Both the position numbers and the translations under genes were made by a program. Positions 55,625 through 64,000 of a DNA stretch of 64,000 nt are shown in pieces. The notes beneath the pieces were generated by a model. The model was not told the origin of the DNA. It saw nothing but the letters and a program-made list of their open reading frames with translations, and did no database searches. The first letter of the stretch is position 1. Each line of letters begins with the position of its first letter. The stretch is from Bartonella apihabitans (GTDB lineage: Bacteria > Pseudomonadota > Alphaproteobacteria > Rhizobiales > Rhizobiaceae): positions 496,001 to 560,000 of the forward strand of contig NZ_CP132387.1 in NCBI RefSeq assembly GCF_030758755.1, read 5' to 3'.

Positions 55625-57790
55625 TTAGCGTATCTGACTTGTTGAAGATGAAACAACATGTGCCGAACTCGCCGGAGTTAGAAGCGGAGCCTTTTGAAAC
55701 TCGTCAATAAGCGATTGAATGACTTTTGATGAACCGGGGGATAGCACTTGCGGAAGATCAGGAGCAATATTTTCGTTTGCATTATTGTCTTTAGATTGTT
55801 TTGCATTGGAAAGAATTGAATTTTCAACACCGAATAGCGGTTTGATTGTAATATTCTGATGGGCGTAGAGCATAATACGATCCCACATCATCGCCGGAAC
55901 GACACCGCCAAAAGCACGGTTCATTGATGAGAAATCGTCGTTTCCCATCCACACAGCGCCCGTATAATTTCCGGTAAAACCGACAAACCATGCGTCACGA
56001 TAAGCTTGCGATGTTCCGGTTTTGCCTGCGACGAGTGTCATTGGCAATTGTGCCCGTTTTCCCGAGCCACGTGTGGTCACGCCAACCATCATCTGGTTCA
56101 TATAGGCTGCGGATTGGGCGCTCATGACACGGTGGGGTTTATCACCATCACGAGACCAGTCCCATATAACCTTGCCGTCGGTTGTCATGACCTGTGTAAA
56201 ACCATGACGGTTACCTGCCATGCCGCCATTTGCAAAAACATTAAAACCGGTTGCCTGATCCATTGGTGTCATGTTGGATGTGCCAAGTACCATGGTTTTA
56301 TGGGAAAAAATATTGGCATCAATACCCATATTTTTAATGAGGTCGCGGATCGGCTGGGTGTCGCGGTTAAGATATTGATATGTAATACGAACAGGTACTG
56401 TATTGATCGAGAAAGCCAAAGCAGTCGCAAGATCGACATTGCCGCTATAACGGCCGGAATTGTTTTTGGGAGACCAGCCGCCCCAGTTGATCGGTGCATC
56501 CGAAATGATTGTCTTCGGGGTTAGTCCACGTTCCATGGCTACAGCATAGACATAAGGTTTGAAAGACGAACCCGGTTGTCTTCCGCCTTGGGTCGCACGG
56601 TTGAATTGACTTTGTTGATAGTCACGCCCGCCGACAATTGCCCGCACCGATCCGTCATTGTCCAAAATAACGGCTGCTGCTTGGGTAGCCTTATATTGTG
56701 GGCCGTATTGCTGAAGATGATATTCAATTGATTCTTCGGTTGCTTTCTGGATGCCTTGATCGAGCGTGGTGCGCACAATGACATTATGACTGGGCAATTT
56801 ATTGCCGAGTTTGCGTACCTCGTCGAAAGCCCAATCGAGAAAATAGTTTGGCTCGTTATTATCCAGTTCTGTTACAACACTGGCAGGGTGGCGTCTGGCA
56901 CCGATAACTTGACCCTCGGTCATCAGACCGTCGTCGACAAGATTGGACAATACCACGTTGGCACGTGCGCGCGCGGCTGGCAAATTGACGTGGGGGGCAT
57001 ATTTGCCGGGTGCTTTGAAAAGGCCGGCAAGCATTGCAGCTTCTGCAAGCGAAACGTCGCGAATATCTTTTCCGAAATAAAATCGGGATGCGGCGGCAAT
57101 GCCGAAAGCGCCACCGCCCATATAGGCGCGGTCAAGATAAAGCTGCAATATCTGCTTCTTGGAAAGATTGGCTTCAAGCCATATAGCCAGATATGCTTCC
57201 TTGATCTTGCGCTCGAGCGTTCTTTCGTTACTCAGAAAAAGGTTCTTGGCTAATTGTTGAGTAAGCGTGGAACCACCCTGAACCACCCCGTGAGCACGTA
57301 AATTCTGGCTAAATGCCCGTGAAAGGCCGTAAAAATCAATTCCCCAATGCTCAAAAAAACGGCGGTCTTCGGTCGCAAGAACGGCTTTGATGACAAAATC
57401 GGGCATTTCTTCAATCGGTACCGGTTCACCATGTAAAGAACCGCGACTTCCGATGTAATTACCGTGCCTGTCAAGAAAATTGACGGCAAAATCTTCAGGT
57501 GAATGCCAGTCCTTTTTTGTCAATGTAAAAACAGAAACACCGATGAACGTGAAAATGGCAAAACCGATGAGACCGAGAGTTAATCCTTCGTCGAGAATTT
57601 CGACAAGCAATCTTTTAAAGCCACGTACACGAAAGCGACGTGAAATGATTGTCGCATTTTCCCAGAAGGTCGCAAGTTTGCTGCGAAGACGGTAAAAACC
57701 CGTATCGATTAATGAGTCGAGTTCGATGAGACGTGGGCTACGGAAGCGCTTTCTTTTATTTTTGTTATGATTTTTTTTGAAACCGAACAT
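55625..57790 (-). CDS. Class A penicillin-binding protein (glycosyltransferase/transpeptidase)
   Basis: Bifunctional peptidoglycan synthase of 721 residues. ATG at 57790; the TTG upstream is out of favour. A basic cytoplasmic tail precedes one helix (GLIGFAIFTFIGVSVF). The GT51 domain has ATEDRRFFEHWGIDFYG and QGGSTLTQQLAKN; the transpeptidase domain has SSFK in QPGSSFKPYVYA, SIN in AFSINTVPV and KTG in VAGKTGTSQA. The C-terminal 60 residues are polar and low complexity. It is close in layout to PBP1b-type proteins of Hyphomicrobiales. Confidence 0.94.
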   Translation of the reverse strand: MFGFKKNHNKNKRKRFRSPRLIELDSLIDTGFYRLRSKLATFWENATIISRRFRVRGFKRLLVEILDEGLTLGLIGFAIFTFIGVSVFTLTKKDWHSPEDFAVNFLDRHGNYIGSRGSLHGEPVPIEEMPDFVIKAVLATEDRRFFEHWGIDFYGLSRAFSQNLRAHGVVQGGSTLTQQLAKNLFLSNERTLERKIKEAYLAIWLEANLSKKQILQLYLDRAYMGGGAFGIAAASRFYFGKDIRDVSLAEAAMLAGLFKAPGKYAPHVNLPAARARANVVLSNLVDDGLMTEGQVIGARRHPASVVTELDNNEPNYFLDWAFDEVRKLGNKLPSHNVIVRTTLDQGIQKATEESIEYHLQQYGPQYKATQAAAVILDNDGSVRAIVGGRDYQQSQFNRATQGGRQPGSSFKPYVYAVAMERGLTPKTIISDAPINWGGWSPKNNSGRYSGNVDLATALAFSINTVPVRITYQYLNRDTQPIRDLIKNMGIDANIFSHKTMVLGTSNMTPMDQATGFNVFANGGMAGNRHGFTQVMTTDGKVIWDWSRDGDKPHRVMSAQSAAYMNQMMVGVTTRGSGKRAQLPMTLVAGKTGTSQAYRDAWFVGFTGNYTGAVWMGNDDFSSMNRAFGGVVPAMMWDRIMLYAHQNITIKPLFGVENSILSNAKQSKDNNANENIAPDLPQVLSPGSSKVIQSLIDEFQKAPLLTPASSAHVVSSSTSQIR

Positions 57791-58127
57791 GAAACGCAAT
57801 CCGTGTAATTGAATACGTTGTTAAACCAACGATAAAACGAGCCTTTATATTATCGTATCCGAGCCAAGGAACGAAACAGTTTTTTCTCTCTTTAGGATTA
57901 AAATACGGTGAAAGGTTAAGACCGCAATCGAACAATTTTTCAATTGAACCCGACGCATTGCGCTCACATTGAAAAATGGGCATTTCTCCTAATATTATAG
58001 AGAAACAACAACCGTAATTTGCAAAAAGCGGTTTTTTAAGGAATTATAGAATGTTGGATGGATCGGACAGTAAATAACGGGTTTGTTCATTTTATATTCA
58101 GGTTAAATAGGGTATGAGTGCACTATC
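57791..58127. other. Divergent promoter region between the PBP and feuN genes
   Basis: 337 bases, no convincing ORF. Promoters for the PBP operon and for feuNPQ must lie here; no specific operator recognised. Confidence 0.45.
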
Positions 58128-58358
58128 ATGAAAAAATATCTGTTTTTTTTAATTATGACATCTCTTGCCGGCATAACAACAGCCCATGCGGCCGATTGCA
58201 CAGAAGTGGGAAAGCGTGTTGCAACCGAGCAGGGCGGAACTTTGGCGCGCGCTACACTTGATACACAAAATGGCAATACATGCGTTGTCATTGTGCTGAT
58301 ACCTGCCCGTGATGGTGAAAAGCCGCGTCGCGTTGAAGTTGCTGTTCCCGCCAATTAG
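58128..58358 (+). CDS. Small periplasmic FeuN-like protein
   Basis: A 76-residue protein with a signal peptide (KKYLFFLIMTSLAGITTAHAA) and a short domain with two cysteines (DCTEVGKRVATEQGG, NTCVVIVLIPARDGEKPRRVEV). It lies 21 bases ahead of a FeuP-type regulator. In Sinorhizobium meliloti a small periplasmic protein in this position, FeuN, restrains the FeuPQ two-component system. Size, export signal and position support the same role here; sequence identity cannot be judged without a comparison. Confidence 0.75.
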   Translation: MKKYLFFLIMTSLAGITTAHAADCTEVGKRVATEQGGTLARATLDTQNGNTCVVIVLIPARDGEKPRRVEVAVPAN

Positions 58359-58379
58359 AAATAAGCCGGAAAATAATCC

Positions 58380-59045
58380 ATGCGAATTCTCGTGGTAGAG
58401 GATGATCGGGAACTCAACCGTCAGCTCGTTGCAGCGCTCAACAGTGCAGGCTATGTCGTGGATCATGCTTATGACGGGGAAGAAGGCTATTTTCTCGGCG
58501 ATACAAAATCTTATGATGCGGTTGTTCTTGATATCGGTTTGCCGAAAATGGATGGTATCAGTATCGTCGAACGTTGGCGCGAAAATTCACGTTCAATGCC
58601 GGTGTTGATTTTGACAGCCCGTGACCGCTGGTCGGACAAAGTTGCCGGTATCGATGCGGGTGCCGATGATTACGTAACAAAACCTTTTCACATGGAAGAA
58701 GTTCTGGCACGATTGCGTGCATTGATCAGACGCGCTTCAGGTCATGCTTCGAGTGAACTTGTTTGTGGCCCTGTGGTGCTTGATACCAAGACATCGCGTG
58801 TGATAGTCGATGACAACCAGATTAAATTGACTTCGCTCGAATTTGCCCTTCTATCCTATCTCATGCATCATCAGGGGGAGATTATTTCACGAACCGATTT
58901 GACAGAGCATCTTTATGATCAGGATTTTGATAGAGATTCCAATACGATAGAGGTGTTTATCGGACGGCTCCGTAAGAAACTCGGAGTTGATGTCATAGAA
59001 ACCATCCGCGGTATGGGATACCGCTTGAAGTCTCCGGAAAAATAG
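58380..59045 (+). CDS. feuP: OmpR-family response regulator FeuP
   Basis: DNA-binding response regulator of 221 residues. The receiver domain has the phospho-acceptor D51 (AVVLDIGLPKMDG), the Thr of LILTARD and the Lys of DDYVTKPFH; the winged-helix output domain has SLEFALLSYLMHH and RDSNTIEVFIGRLRKKLG. In Rhizobiaceae FeuP controls export of cyclic beta-glucan and other envelope functions. It precedes the kinase gene by 13 bases. The name rests on gene order and domain type. Confidence 0.88.
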   Translation: MRILVVEDDRELNRQLVAALNSAGYVVDHAYDGEEGYFLGDTKSYDAVVLDIGLPKMDGISIVERWRENSRSMPVLILTARDRWSDKVAGIDAGADDYVTKPFHMEEVLARLRALIRRASGHASSELVCGPVVLDTKTSRVIVDDNQIKLTSLEFALLSYLMHHQGEIISRTDLTEHLYDQDFDRDSNTIEVFIGRLRKKLGVDVIETIRGMGYRLKSPEK

Positions 59046-59058
59046 CGGCGGCTTGTCG

Positions 59059-60513
59059 ATGAAAACAGTCAAGGGTGAGACCGGATTTAAGCTTCTTTTC
59101 AAAACTGTTAGTAAATCGCTGGGGCTGCGCGTCAATATATTTCTGACATTGTGGATTATTGCGGCATTGGCATTTATCTCTGTTGTCAGTCTCGTATTTT
59201 ATCGCCAATCCAACAATGATTATATGGAACGGATTTTAACCGCCCATCTCTATAGTCTGATTTCGTCAGTCAGTGTCTCGTCTGACGGAAAATTACAGGG
59301 AAATCCGGAATTGGGAGATATCCGGTATTCTGACCCATCCTCCGGGTGGTATTGGGAAGTTGTTGCCCTATCGGGAAATTTGAAGGGCAGATTGACGTCT
59401 TCATCTTTAGGAGCGCGCAAGATTTCTTCTCCAAGTGAAAAAACCGAACCTTTCGACCCGAAATTTTTCCGCTCCTATCGGGCAAACGGGCCTGATAACC
59501 AGCATTTGCGGGTTGTGGAAAGCGACATTATTCTGGATAACAAAAACCGTGTTGCGCGCTTTCGGGTTATGGGCAACATTGATGAAACACGCGCCGGTCT
59601 CGATAAATTCAAAACAACGTTACTTCTATATCTGTCTTTGTTCGGCGTTGCGAGTATTCTGATAAATCTGGTGATAATCTATATCAGTCTTCGGCCTTTG
59701 CAACGCATACAACATTCATTGGCAGATATTCGCGCTGGTAAAGCCAATCATCTTGATACCGATTTGCCACTTGAAGTTATGCCCCTTGTCGGAGAAATGA
59801 ACGCTCTCATTGACAATAATCAACGTATTGTCGAACGTTTTCGTGTTCAGGTGGGAAATCTTGCCCATTCATTGAAAACACCATTGTCGGTTATGGGCAA
59901 TGAAATCGATCAGTTGAACGAGAAGAATTCGGCTCTTTCTTCGTCGAGCGTAAAATTGTTGAAAGAACAAACTGGCATTATGCGCGCCCAGATTGAACGC
60001 TATTTGCAGCGCGCACGCATTGCCGCCCAACGTGATAGTGTCATCTATCGCACACCGTTGCGCCCATTATTGGAACGACTTGTGAGAGTTATGGGCAAAC
60101 TCTATCCTTCCAAAGAAATAACGCTCTCTATGAACGAGGCCGATATTATTTTTATCGGAGAAAAAGAAGATATCGAGGAGATGGTTGGAAATATACTGGA
60201 AAACGCGTGTAAATGGGCTCGAAAACATGTCGTTTTACGCTGTGAAACGGCAAACGACAAAATGAGGGAAGCGGGCTCTGTGCACCCGATGTTTACACTT
60301 TCTGTTGAAGACGATGGCCCCGGGCTTCCGATAAACCGGCAGCATGAAGCCCTTGAACGTGGAAAAAGACTGGATGAAAGCAAGCCCGGAACCGGACTTG
60401 GCCTTTCAATCGTTGCCGAACTCGTGGGCGAATATGACGGAGATGTTGAATTGTCGGTTTCTAAACTTGGGGGGCTTTGCGTAACCTTGAGGCTGCCTTA
60501 CGCAAAATCTTGA
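59059..60513 (+). CDS. feuQ: Sensor histidine kinase FeuQ
   Basis: Membrane sensor kinase of 484 residues paired with FeuP. ATG at 59059 is preferred over the TTG at 59053. Two membrane helices (LTLWIIAALAFISVVSLVF and LLLYLSLFGVASILINLVII) flank a periplasmic domain of about 140 residues; a HAMP-like linker leads to the HisKA motif LAHSLKTPLSVM and an HATPase domain with LENACKWA, VEDDGPGLP and GTGLGLSI. The PhoQ-like architecture fits sensing of envelope conditions, with FeuN as a likely periplasmic modulator. Confidence 0.9.
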   Translation: MKTVKGETGFKLLFKTVSKSLGLRVNIFLTLWIIAALAFISVVSLVFYRQSNNDYMERILTAHLYSLISSVSVSSDGKLQGNPELGDIRYSDPSSGWYWEVVALSGNLKGRLTSSSLGARKISSPSEKTEPFDPKFFRSYRANGPDNQHLRVVESDIILDNKNRVARFRVMGNIDETRAGLDKFKTTLLLYLSLFGVASILINLVIIYISLRPLQRIQHSLADIRAGKANHLDTDLPLEVMPLVGEMNALIDNNQRIVERFRVQVGNLAHSLKTPLSVMGNEIDQLNEKNSALSSSSVKLLKEQTGIMRAQIERYLQRARIAAQRDSVIYRTPLRPLLERLVRVMGKLYPSKEITLSMNEADIIFIGEKEDIEEMVGNILENACKWARKHVVLRCETANDKMREAGSVHPMFTLSVEDDGPGLPINRQHEALERGKRLDESKPGTGLGLSIVAELVGEYDGDVELSVSKLGGLCVTLRLPYAKS

Positions 60514-60631
60514 ATTCCATCAATCTTGAAGGTTCCGCCAATCTCGAGAAATTGCGAGAACGTGATAAAAGCAAATATCCTCATGAGATAGCAATTTTCC
60601 GCATAAGGAAATTATTGCACTCCGAATAATA

Positions 60632-61999
60632 TCAGTGATGTGTAGTCGAGCTGCTCATAGCTATATACTGACCATGTGCTATTGCGTGGGCGACCTTTGT
60701 TTCATGGAAAGGTAACTTGTAGCGATCGCGCAATAATTCCCCCTGCTGCGGATATCTATAGAGGCCTCGCTTTTCCAGAAGTGGAATTACAGTTTCGGCA
60801 AAAATATCTATATCAAACGGTAACGCAGGAAAGAGCACGTTAAAACCGTCTGCAGCTCCGTTTTCAAACCACTCTTGCATTGTATCGGCTACTTCTTCTG
60901 GCGTCCCTACGACGAGAAGATGTCCGCGTGAACACATGAAACGTTCGATCATCTGTCTTAGCGTAAGTTTGCGTAAACGTGCGTCGGCAAGTATTAGTCG
61001 TGTACGGCTTGGTGTCTTTTCCTCATCGGCCAATTTCAGGAAACTATCCGGTAAAGCTTTATCAAGCGGAAATTCTGACAAATCTTTATTAAAAATATAA
61101 GAGAGACGGCGAATACCGGATTTCGGAACGGCAAAACTGTTCAGATATTTAAATTTTGCTTCTGCTTCTTCATGTGTCTTTCCGATAACCGGAACAATTC
61201 CCGGAAACACCAGTATATCATCATCATGACGGCCACTTTTTTTTGCCCGTTCTTTGATATCCTGATAATATTTTCGCGCGCCGGTGATATTGGATTGAAC
61301 GGTAAATGCGAGATCGGCGTAGCAGGCAGCAAAGGAACGTCCGATTTCGGATGCGCCGCCTTGCGCCAATAAAGGCTTTACCTGAGGAGAGCGCGGAACA
61401 GTGAGCGGGCCGATAGAACGCGTATATGAACCGGTATAATTGGCACCATGAACAGCCGAAGGGTCAAGGTAAAGGCCGGATTTCTTGTCAGCTATACGGG
61501 CTCCCGGTTGCCAGCTTTCCCAAAGTGCCATAACCGCATTCAAAACATCTTCCGCCCGTGCATAACGTTCCTGACACGGAGCGATGACATCCCGCCCGAA
61601 ATTTTTTGCTTCCGACAATGTGGTTGATGTCACAATATTCCATCCCACGCGCCCGTTTGAAATATGGTCAAGCGAAGCAAATCTCCGTGCTATGTGATAG
61701 GGATGATCGAATGTCGTTGATGCAGTACCGATAAGACCTATTTTTTCGGTGGTTGCGGCCAATGCCGAAAGGACAACAACTGTATCAAGTGCACCACTGA
61801 CACTGTTTTTCGGTTCGTGCTGGAGAGCGAGAATATCTCCTAAAAATAAGGAATCGAACTGGCCTTTTTCGACACGTTTTGCAATATCGGTCCAGTAAGA
61901 CAAGCGGGTAATTGCCAATGGATCGACATCCGGCAAACGCCAGGAAGCTATGTGACTTCCCAAACCGAACACCATGGCGTTCAAATACATCCGCCGCAT
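60632..61999 (-). CDS. LLM-class flavin-dependent monooxygenase (NtaA/SnaA/DszA type)
   Basis: FMNH2-dependent oxygenase of 455 residues. Family motifs are RLPDVDPLAITRLSYW, FDSLFLGDILALQHE, TASTTFDHPYHIARRFASLDHIS, GRVGWNIVTS and the C-terminal DGFNVLFPALP. Members oxidise nitrilotriacetate, dibenzothiophene sulfone, sulfonates and similar compounds; the substrate here is not evident. ATG at 61999 follows AGGATTGATCA. No flavin reductase or transporter is adjacent, which leaves its role open; a desulfonation or scavenging role is only a guess. Confidence 0.88.
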   Translation of the reverse strand: MRRMYLNAMVFGLGSHIASWRLPDVDPLAITRLSYWTDIAKRVEKGQFDSLFLGDILALQHEPKNSVSGALDTVVVLSALAATTEKIGLIGTASTTFDHPYHIARRFASLDHISNGRVGWNIVTSTTLSEAKNFGRDVIAPCQERYARAEDVLNAVMALWESWQPGARIADKKSGLYLDPSAVHGANYTGSYTRSIGPLTVPRSPQVKPLLAQGGASEIGRSFAACYADLAFTVQSNITGARKYYQDIKERAKKSGRHDDDILVFPGIVPVIGKTHEEAEAKFKYLNSFAVPKSGIRRLSYIFNKDLSEFPLDKALPDSFLKLADEEKTPSRTRLILADARLRKLTLRQMIERFMCSRGHLLVVGTPEEVADTMQEWFENGAADGFNVLFPALPFDIDIFAETVIPLLEKRGLYRYPQQGELLRDRYKLPFHETKVAHAIAHGQYIAMSSSTTHH

Positions 62000-62234
62000 T
62001 GATCAATCCTCTTATATTTTTAACGGAAAAATAGAATAATTGTTTCTTTTAATGCGGAATATACGTTATTTTGTTGCCAAAATTCCATAAAACATTCCGT
62101 GAGTATCAATATCCCGTTGTTTTTTAATTACTTTTTCTGCACATTGTATCCCGCTTTGTGACGAAAAAAAGTTTTGTAATCGTGCTTTTAACCCGATATG
62201 AGAAACTCCGGGGGCGAAATTTGATGGTGTCAGC

Positions 62235-62642
62235 ATGAATATACGCAGTCTAGTCCTGTTGGTTTCGTTAGGAATTTTATCAGCTTGCAGTCATGGTCGT
62301 GCACCCGCTGGCACTGTTGTTCCGGCAAATACACGTGTTATCTTACAAACAATGGGTAACGGATTATTGGGAACATCCATACAATCGCTTTCTTCGGCTG
62401 ATCGCAAACAGGCGCTCGAAGCCGAGTATAAAGCACTGGAATATACCGATGCAGGAAAAACAGTGAGCTGGACATCGACCAAGGAAGGGACATCGGGAAG
62501 TGTCACCCCCGGTCAGCCTTATCAGGTCGGATCGCAAAATTGTCGCCAATACAGCCACTCTTTTGTCATTAATGGTGTTCCGCAAACGGTTCATGGTAGT
62601 GCATGTCGTAATGTAAACGGCACATGGTCGCCGCTCATTTGA
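62235..62642 (+). CDS. Small outer-membrane lipoprotein, 17-kDa-antigen-like
   Basis: A 135-residue lipoprotein with signal peptide and lipobox LSAC at residues 15-18. The mature part (GLLGTSIQSLSSADRKQALEAE, GQPYQVGSQNCRQYSHSF, GSACRNVNGTW) resembles the surface-antigen family related to the rickettsial 17-kDa protein but lacks a long glycine-zipper stretch. Two cysteines may form a disulfide. Start ATG at 62235. Monocistronic, ahead of ccmI. Confidence 0.75.
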   Translation: MNIRSLVLLVSLGILSACSHGRAPAGTVVPANTRVILQTMGNGLLGTSIQSLSSADRKQALEAEYKALEYTDAGKTVSWTSTKEGTSGSVTPGQPYQVGSQNCRQYSHSFVINGVPQTVHGSACRNVNGTWSPLI

Positions 62643-62741
62643 CACATTTGATCAATTAAAAGTGAAATATTCAATCAATTTGGCGAGAGAAAACACCAAG
62701 GGTTCTAGTTTTTTCTTGAACGTTTCTATATTGAACTCATC

Positions 62742-63896
62742 ATGACATTCTGGGTTTTTGTATCTATTTTTGTAGCCATTGTTACTATGGTTGTGCTCTA
62801 TGCCGTAAGTAGCCCGTTAAGAAAAGGGCAAGAGCGGTCGGTTGTCGATTCCCTCTCTTCCGACATTGAAATCTATAAGAACCAGTTGTCCGAAGTTGAT
62901 GCCGATTTGCAAAGAGATCTCATCGACAAAGAAAGTGCAGAAGAAGTCCGGCTTGAACTTTCCCGCAATATATTGGCTGCGGAAAAGCAGAAAAAACAGG
63001 CAGATTTTATCAATAAACGCAGTCGCGGATTAAAAACTGTAATCACAGTGGCAATTTTTTGTGTCCCGCTGATTACACTTGGCTGTTATTTATTTTTGGG
63101 AAGTCCCGGTCTTGAAAGCCACCCTTTCAACGATCTCATGATAAAAGATCCGTCAAATTTGACTGCCGAAGAGAGGCTTGTTCGTACCGAAGCACTTTTT
63201 GCGCGCAATCCCGATAATGGGAAATTGGCAGATGAACTGGCAACCGGCTATCTTGTAGAAGGGCGTTTTCAGGATGCTGTCAATACATATGTCAGTGCCT
63301 TGCGGTTAAACGGGGAATCTGCCCCGCGGCTTGTCGGCTATGGTATGGCGCTTGCCGGTTATAATGGTGGAACAATCAACGAAGATGCCAAAGAAAGTTT
63401 TCAAAAAGCAGCGAAACTGGCGCCCGACGATTTTTATCCGCGACTTTTCATTGCTGAATCGCTTCGGCAAGACGGTAAATTCGATGACGCCATTGCAGAA
63501 TTGAAAAATTATCTTTCCGGTCCGGTTAAAGACAATGTCGCTCGCAAGCGCGTTGAAGAAACAATCAAGGAATTGGAAAAAGCAAAAGCCGATTCCACCT
63601 CACCAAAGAATTCGACAGAAAATGGAAAAACCACCGCGCCCGCAGAAAACGGTTCTGTTGGCGAGCAGGATGAAATAAACAATGGCATTTACGCTATGGT
63701 TGGAAAACTTGCGCAAAGACTTGAACAAAATCCGGACAATCTTGAAGGGTGGAAACAATTGATTCATTCTTGGCTCGTTTTGAAGGAAACCGAAAAGGCA
63801 AGAAATGCGTTAAAAGAGGGACAATCAAAACTTACAAAAGATAAAGCCTTAGAGCTTGAAACTTATGCCAAAGAACAAGGGTTGGCGTTAGAGTGA
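62742..63896 (+). CDS. ccmI: Cytochrome c biogenesis protein CcmI
   Basis: Membrane protein that holds apocytochrome c for heme attachment. The 384-residue protein has two helices (WVFVSIFVAIVTMVVLYAV and VITVAIFCVPLITLGCYLFL) separated by a cytoplasmic coiled-coil loop with ADLQRDLIDKESAEEVRLEL, then a periplasmic TPR domain (residues about 160-380). The start is ATG at 62742. ccmE follows 19 bases downstream, the standard alphaproteobacterial ccmIEFH order. Its presence shows that c-type cytochromes are made even though the aa3 oxidase locus is eroded. Confidence 0.93.
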   Translation: MTFWVFVSIFVAIVTMVVLYAVSSPLRKGQERSVVDSLSSDIEIYKNQLSEVDADLQRDLIDKESAEEVRLELSRNILAAEKQKKQADFINKRSRGLKTVITVAIFCVPLITLGCYLFLGSPGLESHPFNDLMIKDPSNLTAEERLVRTEALFARNPDNGKLADELATGYLVEGRFQDAVNTYVSALRLNGESAPRLVGYGMALAGYNGGTINEDAKESFQKAAKLAPDDFYPRLFIAESLRQDGKFDDAIAELKNYLSGPVKDNVARKRVEETIKELEKAKADSTSPKNSTENGKTTAPAENGSVGEQDEINNGIYAMVGKLAQRLEQNPDNLEGWKQLIHSWLVLKETEKARNALKEGQSKLTKDKALELETYAKEQGLALE

Positions 63897-63915
63897 AAGT
63901 CAGGAATACAAGATT

Positions 63916-64000
63916 ATGAGCAATGAAACAGCCGTACGTTTGACAATCCAGAAAGGGTTGCGGCGTCGTAAGACCAAACGTCTGATGATGATATTGGGTG
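63916..64000 (+). CDS. ccmE: Cytochrome c maturation heme chaperone CcmE, 3'-truncated by window edge
   Basis: ATG at 63916 begins a basic N-terminus (RLTIQKGLRRRKTKRLMMIL) leading into the single membrane anchor of CcmE; the rest lies beyond the window. Position directly after ccmI and the arginine/lysine-rich start support the call. The heme-binding histidine is not visible. Confidence 0.78.
   Translation, partial: MSNETAVRLTIQKGLRRRKTKRLMMILG

Overview
The window reads as chromosomal DNA of an alphaproteobacterium of the Hyphomicrobiales (Rhizobiales), most probably Bartonellaceae. The support is an IalB-family invasion-associated protein, a CcrM adenine methyltransferase, a MucR/Ros regulator, a FeuN-FeuP-FeuQ signalling unit, DUF1491/DUF5330 proteins, and gene orders typical of the group (dxs-tlyA-rRNA methyltransferase; thrC-M16 peptidase-acetyltransferase-GGDEF/EAL; mutY-dciA-dsbA-smc; ispH-thrB-rnhA behind cytochrome oxidase genes). 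Base composition is moderate, not strongly AT-rich, which would fit an insect-gut Bartonella lineage better than the classical pathogens; that last step is inference.

Layout. 0-3.5 kb: 3' part of dxs, tlyA and a 23S rRNA m5U methyltransferase. 3.5-7.3 kb (minus strand): YeeE/YedE sulfur transporter, tldD, ialB-like gene. 7.6-13.3 kb: the site of the aa3 oxidase operon, here reduced to a strongly altered subunit I, ctaB and a coxF-like ORF, then ispH, thrB, rnhA; ctaC, ctaG, ctaE and surf1 are not there. 13.3-25.7 kb: DsbD-N protein, YqgE, a broken GGDEF/EAL gene, a broken acetyltransferase, M16 peptidase, thrC, a broken lipoprotein gene, a HAD phosphatase, ccrM, mutY. 26-38 kb: a two-gene surface-polysaccharide islet, dciA, dsbA, smc, ppdK, polysaccharide deacetylase, DUF1499, MBL hydrolase. 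38-44 kb: tRNA-Gln, a mini flagellar-rod-like ORF, and three frameshifted genes (corA, a methylmalonyl-CoA-mutase-like gene, a HerA/DUF853 ATPase) around a very AT-rich spacer. 44-51 kb: L,D-transpeptidase, sodB, two tandem secreted Cys-containing paralogues, oligopeptidase B, msrB, mucR, sufE, DUF5330. 51.8-64 kb: histidine kinase, a frameshifted peptidoglycan-binding gene, DUF1491, DUF1254, DUF1214, class A PBP, feuNPQ, an LLM monooxygenase, a lipoprotein, ccmI and the start of ccmE.

Two things stand out. First, the heme-copper oxidase subunit I homologue at 7.6 kb keeps every heme-ligand histidine but has lost two of three CuB ligands and the key residues of both proton pathways, while the frame is intact and the rest of its operon is gone: a candidate for a repurposed membrane haemoprotein. 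Second, seven genes carry exactly one frameshift each and are otherwise open, which means either very recent gene decay or systematic indel errors in the sequence. Smaller points are the tandem Cys-protein pair at 46 kb, a three-copy 30-bp repeat beside it, and the AT-rich spacer at 41.8 kb.
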